NCBI GenBank assembly: GCA_963726825.1
Contig: CAVSDT010000001.1
Location: forward strand, 434,001-498,000
Length of the DNA: 64,000 nucleotides
Direction of reading: 5' to 3'
Source of the DNA: DATLGB01 sp963726825
GTDB lineage: Bacteria > Actinomycetota > Thermoleophilia > Solirubrobacterales > Solirubrobacteraceae
Shown: positions 17,756 to 25,758 of the stretch, in pieces
Layout of the letters: every line of letters starts with the position of its first letter
Position numbering within the stretch: position 1 is the stretch's first letter
Translations under genes and position numbers: made by a program
Notes under the pieces: generated by a model
The model's input: the letters and a program-made list of their open reading frames with translations, nothing else
The model's database searches: none
Told to the model about the DNA's origin: nothing

Positions 17756-17801
17756 GGGGTGGTCGGGACTGGTCGCGCGATCCGCGGTCAACCCCGACCA
17801 C
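17756..17801. repeat. 46-bp palindromic repeat, copy B (right end of the nuclease cassette)
   Basis: The inverted counterpart of the repeat at 16792-16837, 48 bp upstream of the nuclease ATG. Its own stem is shorter (nine perfect pairs, 17759-17767 with 17793-17801) because its arms carry more of the transition differences. It could include part of the nuclease promoter region. Confidence 0.8.
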
Positions 17802-17810
17802 GCCCGGCCG

Positions 17811-17898
17811 GGGACCGGGGCGCGGGCCGCGCGGCCGAGGGGGACCGGGGCGCGCGGCGCGCGGCCGAGGGGCCGGGGCGCGCGGCGCGCGGCCGGGG
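17811..17898. repeat. Three GC-only tandem units of 30, 30 and 28 bp
   Basis: Units start at 17811, 17841 and 17871; each reads close to GGGACCGGGGCGCG followed by GCGCGCGGCCGAGG. The first two differ at two positions; the third lacks two bases near its start. A partial fourth unit follows up to the permease stop. The stretch lies 3' of the APC permease gene and may form strong secondary structure. Confidence 0.75.
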
Positions 17899-17913
17899 GG
17901 ACCGGCGGCGCGC

Positions 17914-19425
17914 CTACTCCACCGGGGTCCGCTCGCCGATCGCGGTGTAGACCTCCGGGCGGCGGGCCTTCAGGACCGCGCCGACCACCAGGCCGACGAG
18001 GCCTGCGCCGAACAGGATCACCGGGAGGATGATCGTCATCTTGTCCGTCGGCGCGCCGATGGTGCTCGTGATCAGGACGTTGAAGTTCGCCAGGCCCAGG
18101 ATCAGGATCGCGACGAGCGCGAGGCCCGCCAGCAGGGGTGCGACGAGCGTCCGGCCCGCGCCGACCTCCGGCTGCGGGGTGCGGCGGAAGAACGCCACCA
18201 CCGCGAACGACGTGAGCGCCATCAGCGCGATCACGCCGAGGGCCCCGAGGTTCGTCAGCCAGGTGAAGAGCTTCAGGACGGGGTCGGCGCCTGCGAGGGC
18301 GAAGATGGCGACGACCACGACGGCCAGCACGGTCTGGGCCATCGACCCCACGAAGGGCGCTCCCGTGCTCGAGCGCACGCGGGCGAACGGTCGCGGGAAG
18401 ACGCCCTCGCGGCCGAGCGCGAACAGGTACCGCGCGACCGCGTTGTGGAAGGCCAGCAGCGCCGCGAACAACGACGTGCAGAACAGCAGCGTCGCCGCAT
18501 CGCCCCAGAACGCGCCGAGGCGCTCCTGCCCGGCGATGAACAGGACGGTGGTGGGGTCCGGGTTGGTCCCGTCCGCCGTGAAGCCGCCCGCGACGAGCGC
18601 CGCCGGGTCGACCATCGTGTCCGGCCCGACGGCGTTGGCGAGCAGCCACGAGGACAGCGCGTAGAAGACGCCGATCACGCCGACCGCGATGAACGTCGCC
18701 CGCGCGACCGTCCGCTTCGGGTCCTTGCACTCCTCGCTGTAGATCGCGGCCGACTCGAAGCCGACGAACGACGCGACGCAGAACGTCAGCGCGGCCCCCA
18801 GCGACGCACCGCCCGCCTCCGCGGGGGAGAACCCGATCGTCGTGAGCCCCTGCGGGCCCGGGTCGGCGACGATCGCGAAGTCGAAGATCGCCACGACGAC
18901 GACCTCGAGCGCCAGCGCGACGCCGAGCACGCGCGCGTTGAGGTCGATCTTGAGCACGCCGAGCACCCCGATGATCGCCGCCGCGATGAAGCACCACGCC
19001 CACCAGTCCAGCGAGATCCCGACCTTGTCGGCGAAGAACGCGCTCGTCGCGACGCCGAAGAGCCCGTAGATCCCGATCTGCATCGCGTTGTAGGAGACGA
19101 GCGCGATGAACGCCGCCCCGACGCCGGGGATGCGACCCAGGCCGCGCGCGACGTAGGTGTAGAACGCGCCGGCGTCGGCCACGAAGCGGCTCATGGCCGC
19201 GTAGCCGACGGCGAAGACGCCGAGCACGATCGCCAGCGGGATGAAGAGGAACGGCACGCCGCGGTTGCCCGTCACGAGGTAGGTCGCGGCCTGCCCGCCC
19301 GCGACCGCCGTCAGTGGCGCCGAGGCCGCCACGATGAAGAACACGAGGTCCGGGACGCCGAGTGCGCGCCGGTGCAACCGGCCCGCCGTCGGCTCCGCCA
19401 GGGCCTGGTCTGCCACTGCGCTCAT
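17914..19425 (-). CDS. APC-superfamily amino acid/amine permease
   Basis: A 503-residue integral membrane transporter with about twelve hydrophobic segments, of the amino acid-polyamine-organocation superfamily. The first helix has the helix-breaking FIVAASAPLTAVAGG motif; later GFESAAIYSEECKDPKRTV and RYLFALGREGVFPRPFARV are hallmark APC loops. It probably takes up the amino acid or amine that the operon degrades. It is last in the eight-gene operon: its ATG (19425) overlaps the aldehyde dehydrogenase stop (ATGA). Substrate specificity is inferred only from context. Confidence 0.92.
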   Translation of the reverse strand: MSAVADQALAEPTAGRLHRRALGVPDLVFFIVAASAPLTAVAGGQAATYLVTGNRGVPFLFIPLAIVLGVFAVGYAAMSRFVADAGAFYTYVARGLGRIPGVGAAFIALVSYNAMQIGIYGLFGVATSAFFADKVGISLDWWAWCFIAAAIIGVLGVLKIDLNARVLGVALALEVVVVAIFDFAIVADPGPQGLTTIGFSPAEAGGASLGAALTFCVASFVGFESAAIYSEECKDPKRTVARATFIAVGVIGVFYALSSWLLANAVGPDTMVDPAALVAGGFTADGTNPDPTTVLFIAGQERLGAFWGDAATLLFCTSLFAALLAFHNAVARYLFALGREGVFPRPFARVRSSTGAPFVGSMAQTVLAVVVVAIFALAGADPVLKLFTWLTNLGALGVIALMALTSFAVVAFFRRTPQPEVGAGRTLVAPLLAGLALVAILILGLANFNVLITSTIGAPTDKMTIILPVILFGAGLVGLVVGAVLKARRPEVYTAIGERTPVE

Positions 19426-20846
19426 GCGACGCTCCCTTCGAGGATCTGCAGGGTCTTGAGGTCGGAGTAGAAGTCGAGGGCGTAGTCGCCGCCCTCACGG
19501 CCGATGCCCGAGATCCCCGTGCCGCCGAACGGCGCGGTGAGGTCGCGGACGAGGAAGGTGTTCACCCACACGGTCCCGGCGCGCACGCCGCGGCCGACGC
19601 GGTCCGCGCGGCCCATCGAGCCCGTGTAGACGAGGCCGGAGAGCCCGTACGCCGTCGAGTTCGCAAGAGCGATCGCCTCCGCCTCGGACTCGAACGTCTG
19701 CAGCGTCAGCACCGGTCCGAAGACCTCGGACTGGACGATCTCGTCGTCGTTGGTCACCGGCTCGAGGAGCGTGGGCTCGAAGTTCCACGCGTCCGTGCGC
19801 GAGCCGCCGCGCAGGACGGTGGCGCCGGCGGCGACCGCACGGGAGACGAACCCCTCGACCCGGTCGACGTGGTCGGGATGGATGGAGGGCGAGATCGTCG
19901 TCGCCGGGTCGCGCGGATCGCCGACGACGTGCTCGTCGGCCGCGGCCTGGAAGGCGGCGAGGAACTCGTCGCGCACCCGCGCCTCCACCAGCAGCCGCGT
20001 CCCGCTGAGGCACACCTGCCCGGCGTCGTCGTACTGCCCGGCGGCCTTGGCGGCCGCCGCGTCGAGGTCCGCGTCCGCGAACACGATCAGGGGGTTCTTG
20101 CCGCCCAGCTCGGCGGTGAACGGGACGAGGTTGCGCGCCGCTTCGACCCCGATCAGCCGTCCCGTCTCCGGCGACCCCGTGAAGGACACGCGCCGCAGCA
20201 GTGGGTGCGAGACCAACGCGGCGCCGGCCTCCTCCCCGAGCCCCTGCACGACGTTGAAGACCCCAGCCGGGAGGCCCGCCTCGGCGACCAGGTCGCACAG
20301 CACCGAGCACGACAGCGGCGACCACTCCGCCGGCTTCAGCACGACCGTGCAGCCCGCCGCCAGCGCCGGCGCGCACTTCCACGTCGAGAGCATGAACGGG
20401 GCGTTCCAGGGCGTGATCACCCCCACCGGCCCTGCCGGCATGCGCTGGACCCGGTTCCACGTGCCCTTCGAGCGCCAGTCGCGTTCCTCGTAGGCGACCG
20501 CCAGGTCGGCGTAGTTGCGGAAGTTCAGGGCGCCCCGCGCCACGACCCGTGCCCGCAGCGAGCCCAGCAGCATCGCCATGTCCGCGCACTCGACGAGGGC
20601 GAGGCGCTCGACGTTGGCGTCGATGAGGTCCGCCAGCCGGTGCAGGTGCGCCGCCCGCCCCGCCGGGCCGAGCGCGGCCCACGCCGGGAACGCCGCGGCG
20701 GCCGCCCGGACGGCGAGATCGACCTCCGCCGCGCCGCCCCGCGCCACCGTCGCGATCACCTGCCCGTCGATCGGCGACCGGTCCTCGAAGGTCCGCTCGG
20801 ACCCGACCCGCTCCCCGCCGACGAAGTGCTCCCCCGAGACGTCCAC
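19422..20846 (-). CDS. Aldehyde dehydrogenase (semialdehyde dehydrogenase-like)
   Basis: A 474-residue NAD(P)-dependent aldehyde dehydrogenase. Visible are the cofactor region PAGPVGVITPWNAPF and VLKPAEWSP, the general base Glu in TAELGGKNP, and nucleophile Cys279 in GQVCLSGTR. The C-terminal FGGTGISGIGREGGDYALDF resembles hydroxymuconic-semialdehyde and betaine-aldehyde dehydrogenases, which fits oxidation of a meta-cleavage semialdehyde. The start is GTG 20846, directly after the TAG of the upstream gene (zero spacing). It overlaps the permease start. Exact substrate is inferred from the neighbouring extradiol dioxygenase. Confidence 0.9.
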   Translation of the reverse strand: MDVSGEHFVGGERVGSERTFEDRSPIDGQVIATVARGGAAEVDLAVRAAAAAFPAWAALGPAGRAAHLHRLADLIDANVERLALVECADMAMLLGSLRARVVARGALNFRNYADLAVAYEERDWRSKGTWNRVQRMPAGPVGVITPWNAPFMLSTWKCAPALAAGCTVVLKPAEWSPLSCSVLCDLVAEAGLPAGVFNVVQGLGEEAGAALVSHPLLRRVSFTGSPETGRLIGVEAARNLVPFTAELGGKNPLIVFADADLDAAAAKAAGQYDDAGQVCLSGTRLLVEARVRDEFLAAFQAAADEHVVGDPRDPATTISPSIHPDHVDRVEGFVSRAVAAGATVLRGGSRTDAWNFEPTLLEPVTNDDEIVQSEVFGPVLTLQTFESEAEAIALANSTAYGLSGLVYTGSMGRADRVGRGVRAGTVWVNTFLVRDLTAPFGGTGISGIGREGGDYALDFYSDLKTLQILEGSVA

Positions 20847-21644
20847 CTACAGCTCCCGGACCGTCACGAGGTCGTCGACCGTGTAGGCGAACGTGAAGCG
20901 GTAGCCGCGGCCGACGCGCACCGGCGCGAGCAGGTGGTGCTCCTCCCCCGGGGCGGGGTGCAGCGACAGCGTCGCGTCGCCCGACCAGACCGCCGAGATG
21001 GACCGGTCGCGGCTGACCGCGCGCACCAGCTCGTGCACGTGCGGCTCCGCATGGCGACCGGCGGCCAGGCGCGGGAAGTAGCGCACGTTGACCAGCGGCG
21101 CGTCGTTGTGCTGCGGGCCCGTCTCGCTCTCGCCGTCGAGCGTGACGACGGCGTCCGCGAGCCGGTGCCCGCGCGCCGAGCAGGTGGCCCCGAAGCGCGA
21201 CCCGGCCCGGACGCCCGGGTCGGCCGCCGTGTCGAGCCCGAACGTGCGCGTCATCCACACGTCCCCGAGCTTCTTCGGGAACCCCTGCACCCAGCCGCGC
21301 GCGAGCGCGAAGTCCTGGTCGACCCAGATGAACGGGCAGGTCGTGACCGGCTCGCCGTCGAGCAGCCCGTTGACCACGACGAAGAACTCCTTGTACTGCG
21401 AGCGGGCCGGGTCGGTCAGCTCGGCCCCGCCGGCCGACGCGGACTGCCAGTCGACGAAGATCGCCGCGCAGCGCCCACCCTCGGGATCCGGCTCGATCCC
21501 CTCCGGCAGCAGCGAGGCCGCGGCCTCGGGGTCGGCCCAGTAGTCGATCACGAGGAAGTCGCCGACGTAGTCCCACGGCGGCGGCGGGACGAGCGACGCG
21601 GCCCCGGTGGCGGTGCGCGGTGCGGTGTAGCCCTGCAGTGTCAT
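20847..21644 (-). CDS. Acetoacetate decarboxylase-family protein
   Basis: A 265-residue protein of the ADC fold. The Schiff-base lysine region is recognisable in WVQGFPKKLGDVWM, where the first Lys of FPKK aligns with the catalytic one in acetoacetate decarboxylase; YWADPEAAASLLPEGI and the QYKEFFVVV strand are also typical. Members act as decarboxylases, aldolase/dehydratase-like enzymes or unknown hydrolases, so a step on a ring-cleavage product is plausible but unproven. ATG 21644 overlaps the dioxygenase stop (ATGA); the aldehyde dehydrogenase begins at the next base after its stop. Confidence 0.85.
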   Translation of the reverse strand: MTLQGYTAPRTATGAASLVPPPPWDYVGDFLVIDYWADPEAAASLLPEGIEPDPEGGRCAAIFVDWQSASAGGAELTDPARSQYKEFFVVVNGLLDGEPVTTCPFIWVDQDFALARGWVQGFPKKLGDVWMTRTFGLDTAADPGVRAGSRFGATCSARGHRLADAVVTLDGESETGPQHNDAPLVNVRYFPRLAAGRHAEPHVHELVRAVSRDRSISAVWSGDATLSLHPAPGEEHHLLAPVRVGRGYRFTFAYTVDDLVTVREL

Positions 21645-22558
21645 CCGTCGCTCCCAAGCGTCTCGAGGCTGTCGCGCTCCGACGCCACCGCGGCGGCGTC
21701 GAAGCGGAAGTAGGACCGGGGCGGCAACGGGCCCCAGGTGTTGGACGAGTAGCGGTCGTCGGGGTAGACGCGCGGCTCGTGGTCGGGTTCGAGCAGCTCC
21801 ATGTCGCAGTAGAGCTCCACGAACAGCGGCTCCTCCGTGATGCGCACGTAGGCGGCGACGTTGCCGCCCACGCCGTGCCGCGTCGGGCCCCAGCCGAGCC
21901 AGCGGCCGTGCCGGCCGAGGTGGTCGAGCGTCATCCGCAGCTGCCCCGCGTCGACGACGTCGAAGGCCAGGTGGTGCAGCCCGGGCTCCCCCTGCTGCAC
22001 GAACGCCAGCTCGTGGTGGAAGTGGGAGCAGCGCAGCCACGCCCCCGCCGCTCCGAGCCGGTCCGACAACGCCAGCCCCAGCACCTCGGACCAGAACGCG
22101 ACCTGCGCGTCCACGTCACCGGTGAGGAGGTTGACGTGCCCGAGCCGGCGCGGGTGCCCGAGCGGCGCCCCGCTCGGCGGTCGCGTGTGCTCCACCCAGG
22201 CCGAGGCCGGCGGGGCCCACGGCAGCAGGTGGACCGCGTTGCCGTCGGGGTCCTGCAGGCCGACGTAGCGCCCGCCACCCCCGGCGAGCACCCCGAGATC
22301 GGCGTCGACCCCCGCGGCCCGCAGCTGCGCGCAGGCGGCCGACGGCGCCACGCCCCGCCGCAGCATCCACCCCGTGTGGTCGAGCCCTGGCTCCGCCCCG
22401 GCGATCAGCTCGAGGCAGGGGGGCTCGTCGTCGCACGCCAGCCGTGCGCGGTCGCGCAGCCGCTCGCGCTCGTGGAGCCCGAACTGCGCGCACCAGCGCG
22501 CGCTCGCCGCGTCGACGTCGACGACGCGCAGCGCGACGTGGTGCAGGCCGCCGATCAT
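21641..22558 (-). CDS. Type I extradiol ring-cleavage dioxygenase (VOC/glyoxalase fold)
   Basis: A 305-residue two-domain VOC protein. The N-terminal domain (GGLHHVALRVVDVDAA) has lost the metal set; the C-terminal domain keeps the Fe(II) triad expected for catechol 2,3-dioxygenases: His in RLGHVNLLTGDV, His in GLHHLAFDVVD, Glu in PLFVELYCDME. The family opens a catechol ring next to the diol to give a hydroxymuconic semialdehyde. ATG 22558 overlaps the P450 stop as ATGA; the stop overlaps the next start. The preceding P450 and following aldehyde dehydrogenase fit a meta-cleavage route. Confidence 0.88.
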   Translation of the reverse strand: MIGGLHHVALRVVDVDAASARWCAQFGLHERERLRDRARLACDDEPPCLELIAGAEPGLDHTGWMLRRGVAPSAACAQLRAAGVDADLGVLAGGGGRYVGLQDPDGNAVHLLPWAPPASAWVEHTRPPSGAPLGHPRRLGHVNLLTGDVDAQVAFWSEVLGLALSDRLGAAGAWLRCSHFHHELAFVQQGEPGLHHLAFDVVDAGQLRMTLDHLGRHGRWLGWGPTRHGVGGNVAAYVRITEEPLFVELYCDMELLEPDHEPRVYPDDRYSSNTWGPLPPRSYFRFDAAAVASERDSLETLGSDG

Positions 22559-23784
22559 GCCGCCGTCACCCGGATCGGCATCCGCTTGATCCCGTTGAAG
22601 AAGTTCGACCGCAGCCGCTCCGGCGGCGCCGTCAGCTCGAAGGCCGACACGCGCTCGAGCAGGTGCTCGAACACCAGGCGGACCTCCATCCGGGCCAGGT
22701 GCGCCCCGATGCAGTGGTGGATCCCGCCCGGCCCGAAGGCCATGTGCTTGTTCGGCGAGCGCCCGACGTCGAAGCGGTCCGGGTCCGCGAACACCGTCTC
22801 GTCGCGGTTGCCGGAGCAGAACCAGGTCACGACCTTCGCGCCCGCCGGGATCGCCGTGCCCGCCAACTCGGTCGCCTGCGTCGTCGTGCGACGGAAGTGG
22901 TGCACGGGCGTCGCCCAGCGCAGCATCTCGTCCGTGGCGGTCCGAAGCAGCGCCTCGTCCCCGCCGCGCAGGCGCTCGAGCTCGTCGGGGTGCTCGAGCA
23001 GGGCCAGCAGGCCGTGGGAGATCGTGTGGCGCGTCGTCTCGTTGCCGGCCGTGGCGAGCAGGACGAAGAAGACGTCGAACTCCCGCTGCGACAGGCCGCT
23101 GAGCGCCAGCTGGGTGACGATGTCCTCCCGCGGGTTCGCCCGCCGCAGGTCGGCCATCCTGCGGCCGAAGTCGATCAGCTCCTTCGCCGCCGGCGAGGAG
23201 AACGGCAGCAGCCGGTGCGCGTCGTCGGTCGGCGCCGCAGCGGCGAACTCCGGGTCGGCGTTGCCGAGGATCCGGTCCCCGAGGTCGATCACGTAGCGGC
23301 GCTCGGACTGCGGCACGCCGAGGATCTCGGCGAACACCGACATCGGCACCTCCGACGCGATCTCCTCCACGAAGTCGAACTCGCCCTTCTCGAGCGCGAT
23401 GTCGAGGACGCGGTCCGTGACCACGCGCACCGCGTCCTCCCATGCCGCGATCGCGGGCGGGATGAAGCGCTTGGCGACGATCATCCGCAGCTCGCGGTGT
23501 CGGGGCGGGTCGGTGTCGATCATCGATCGCCTGGCCTCGATCTGGTCGGCGTCGAGGTCCTCCAGCGACGTCCCGCCGATCTCGGAGGAGAAGACCTCCG
23601 GCGTGCGGTGGACGGTGCGGATGTCGTCGTAGCGGGTGACCGCGTAGAAGCCGGGGCCGTCCGGCTCGGGGTTGAAGAACACGGGCGCCTCGTGGCGCAG
23701 GCGGCGGAACCAGTCGTGCGGGACGGCGTCGCGGAACGCGTCGTGGCTGGACAGGTCGATGTCGTCGAGGGTCGAGGCGGTCAT
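22555..23784 (-). CDS. Cytochrome P450
   Basis: A 409-residue soluble bacterial P450. The haem loop FGPGGIHHCIGAHLAR has the ligand Cys358; the I-helix shows ATAGNETTRH with the oxygen-activating acid/Thr, and the K-helix ExxR is in DEMLRWATP. The MIDTDPPRHRELR segment is the C-helix region. It would need ferredoxin and reductase partners, which are not in this window. In the operon it is placed to hydroxylate the substrate before ring cleavage. ATG 23784 shares one base with the stop of the ligase gene (TGATG). The CYP family cannot be assigned by eye. Confidence 0.95.
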   Translation of the reverse strand: MTASTLDDIDLSSHDAFRDAVPHDWFRRLRHEAPVFFNPEPDGPGFYAVTRYDDIRTVHRTPEVFSSEIGGTSLEDLDADQIEARRSMIDTDPPRHRELRMIVAKRFIPPAIAAWEDAVRVVTDRVLDIALEKGEFDFVEEIASEVPMSVFAEILGVPQSERRYVIDLGDRILGNADPEFAAAAPTDDAHRLLPFSSPAAKELIDFGRRMADLRRANPREDIVTQLALSGLSQREFDVFFVLLATAGNETTRHTISHGLLALLEHPDELERLRGGDEALLRTATDEMLRWATPVHHFRRTTTQATELAGTAIPAGAKVVTWFCSGNRDETVFADPDRFDVGRSPNKHMAFGPGGIHHCIGAHLARMEVRLVFEHLLERVSAFELTAPPERLRSNFFNGIKRMPIRVTAA

Positions 23785-25103
23785 CAGAGGCTGTGGAGGT
23801 ACTCGTCGCGCTCCCAGTCCGAGACCCACGCGCGGTGGCGCTCGACCTCGAAGCGCTTGACGGCCAGGAAGGGGGTGGTGAGCTCGGCGCCGAGCGCGCC
23901 CATCAGCACGGCGTCGGCCTCGAGCGCGTCGAGCGCCGCGTCCAGGCTCTGCGGCAGCAGCTCGCCCGGCTCGTCGGCGCGGTAGGCGTCCCCACCGACG
24001 GGCGCCGGCGGCTCGATCTCCTCCCGCAGCCCGTGCAGGCCCGCCAGCAGCAGCGCGCCGGTGGCGAGGTACGGGTTCGCGCTGCCGTCGCCGGAGCGGA
24101 CCTCGACGCGCGTCCCGCTGCCGCGCTCGGGTGGGATCCGCACGAACGTCGCGCGGTTGTCCCAGCCCCAGCCGGCGTGGGTCGGGGCGAGCGAGTCGGG
24201 GACCAGCCGGCGATAGGCGTTGACCGTCGGGTTCAGGATCGCGGTCAGCCCCGCCGCGTGGCGCAGGATCCCGCCGAGGAACCAGCGCAGCTCGCGGCTG
24301 ACGCCGTCCGGGTCGCCCCCGTCGGCGAACGCGTTGTGCTCGTCGCGGTCCAGCGAGAGGTGCAGGTGCAGGCCTGAGCCGCCCTGGTCGTTGAACGGCT
24401 TGCCCATGAACGTCGCGACGAGCCCGTTGATCGCGGCGATGTCCTTGACCGCGGTCTTCAGGCGGAAGGCCCGGTCGGTGGCGTCGACGGCGTCGGAGTG
24501 GTGCAGGTTGATCTCGTACTGCGAGTTCATGAACTCGTGGTTGGCGGCGAACGCCCCGAGCCCGATCGCGTTGAGCTGCTCGCTCATCCGCCGCACGAGC
24601 CCGCCCGGGTCGACCTGCGGCCCGACGGTGTAGACCATGCTCAGCCGGTCCACGAGGCGGGTGCCGTCGGGGTGCAGCAGGAAGAACTCGAGCTCCGGCC
24701 CGACCTGCGGATGCAGGCCGAGCTCCTCGAGCTGGGCGACGGCGGAGCGGACGAGGCCGCGCGGATCGGCGACCGGCGGGCCGCCGGCGTGCGGGCGCAG
24801 GTCCGCCAGGCACTGCGCCACGCCCGGCTCCCACGGCAGCGAGATCAGCGTGTCGAGGTCCGGCACCGCATGGAGGTCCGGGTAGCCGGCCTCGCCGCCG
24901 AGCACAGGCGTGTGGCGCAGGTCGGTGCTCATCACCGCGGCGCAGAAGCACAGGCCCGACGCGCTCAGGCGGCCGAGCTCCGCGACGGGCACGTCCTTGC
25001 CCCGCGCGATCCCATGCAGGTCGGGGTACAGGATCCGCACCGTGCTGACGGCGGGGTCGATGCGCGGGTCGGCGGGGGTCCTGAGGACGTCAGGCTGCGA
25101 CAT
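23784..25103 (-). CDS. Glutamine synthetase-like gamma-glutamyl-amide ligase
   Basis: A 439-residue member of the glutamine synthetase family, of the PuuA/AtdA1/IpuC kind that joins glutamate to amines rather than ammonia. The ATP/metal core is intact: VGPELEFFLLHPDG, EINLHHSDAVDATD, NDQGGSGLHLHLSLD and NAYRRLVPDSLAP, with RVEVRSGDGSANPY near the end. The N-terminal domain is short and distinct from true GlnA. Pairing with a class-I amidotransferase gene directly upstream mirrors puuA/puuD and aniline atdA1/atdA2 clusters. Stop and the P450 start overlap by one base; the N-terminus overlaps the amidotransferase by 14 bp. The amine substrate is unknown. Confidence 0.92.
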   Translation of the reverse strand: MSQPDVLRTPADPRIDPAVSTVRILYPDLHGIARGKDVPVAELGRLSASGLCFCAAVMSTDLRHTPVLGGEAGYPDLHAVPDLDTLISLPWEPGVAQCLADLRPHAGGPPVADPRGLVRSAVAQLEELGLHPQVGPELEFFLLHPDGTRLVDRLSMVYTVGPQVDPGGLVRRMSEQLNAIGLGAFAANHEFMNSQYEINLHHSDAVDATDRAFRLKTAVKDIAAINGLVATFMGKPFNDQGGSGLHLHLSLDRDEHNAFADGGDPDGVSRELRWFLGGILRHAAGLTAILNPTVNAYRRLVPDSLAPTHAGWGWDNRATFVRIPPERGSGTRVEVRSGDGSANPYLATGALLLAGLHGLREEIEPPAPVGGDAYRADEPGELLPQSLDAALDALEADAVLMGALGAELTTPFLAVKRFEVERHRAWVSDWERDEYLHSL

Positions 25104-25758
25104 CGGGTGCTCTCCTCTCCCGGGCTCCGGCGAGGAAGCCGTCGAACAGCTGGTGGGCGTGGCGGGCGGCGGTCGCGCGCTGCGCGGCGTCGACCTGGAG
25201 GTGGGACGTGTCGAGGCCGTCGCGCTCGGCCCAGCCCGAGACGATCTCGACGGTGCTCTCGGGGTGGAACTGCGTGCCGAGGTGCGGGCCGAGGCGGAAG
25301 GCCTGCGGCGCGGCCGCGTTGCGGGCGAGCGCCTCGGCCGCGGGCGGGACGGTGAAGCGATGGCGGTGCCAGGCCAGCCAGGGACCGGTGGGGATCAGCT
25401 CGGGGTCGTCGGACTCCACCTCGATCCAGCCGAGCTCGGGGTCCGGCGACGGCGCCACCGTCCCGCCGAGCGCGACCGCGAGCACCTGACCGCCGAAGCA
25501 GAGGCCGAGCACGGGGACATCGGTCTCGATCGCGCGGGTGACGAGCGCGAGCGTCCCGGCCACGGACGGCTCGTCCGGGTCGCTGCCGGGGTCGAAGCGC
25601 GAGCCGAGGCAGGCGACCATGTCGAACTCGGTCACCGTCGGCCAGGCCGCGTCCTCGTCGGCGCGGAAGACCGTCGCGTCGATCCGGTGCTCGGCCATCC
25701 AGTCGGCGAGCAGGCCCGCGGGGGCGAGCGGGCCGTGCTGGAGCACGAGGGCGCGCAT
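25090..25758 (-). CDS. Class-I glutamine amidotransferase-like hydrolase (PuuD/AtdA2-like)
   Basis: A 222-residue single-domain class-I amidotransferase. Nucleophile Cys lies in VLGLCFGGQVLAVALGG and the His/Glu pair in GTQFHPESTVEIV, so the triad is complete. No synthase partner domain is attached, as in PuuD-type gamma-glutamyl hydrolases. In this operon it would remove the gamma-glutamyl group added by the adjacent ligase, or support it as in aniline degradation. ATG 25758 shares one base with the stop of the FAH gene (TGATG) and its 3' end overlaps the ligase gene by 14 bp. Confidence 0.9.
   Translation of the reverse strand: MRALVLQHGPLAPAGLLADWMAEHRIDATVFRADEDAAWPTVTEFDMVACLGSRFDPGSDPDEPSVAGTLALVTRAIETDVPVLGLCFGGQVLAVALGGTVAPSPDPELGWIEVESDDPELIPTGPWLAWHRHRFTVPPAAEALARNAAAPQAFRLGPHLGTQFHPESTVEIVSGWAERDGLDTSHLQVDAAQRATAARHAHQLFDGFLAGARERRAPDVAA

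Larger units (their letters stand above)
16792..17801. mobile_element. Candidate 1.0-kb cassette: AbiEi/DUF559 nuclease gene between inverted 46-bp palindromes
   Basis: Two 46-bp repeats in opposite orientation bracket a single gene at 16821-17708, giving a unit of about 1010 bp. No transposase is present and I see no clean target-site duplication in the GC-rich flanks, so this is a structural inference only. An alternative is two REP-like palindromes that happen to lie at both ends of the gene. Confidence 0.35.

Noticed and set aside
16532..19498. 988-residue minus-strand frame across pyk, nuclease and permease
   Set aside because: It runs antisense to pyk and out of frame with the nuclease and permease; only the separate genes have coherent domains.
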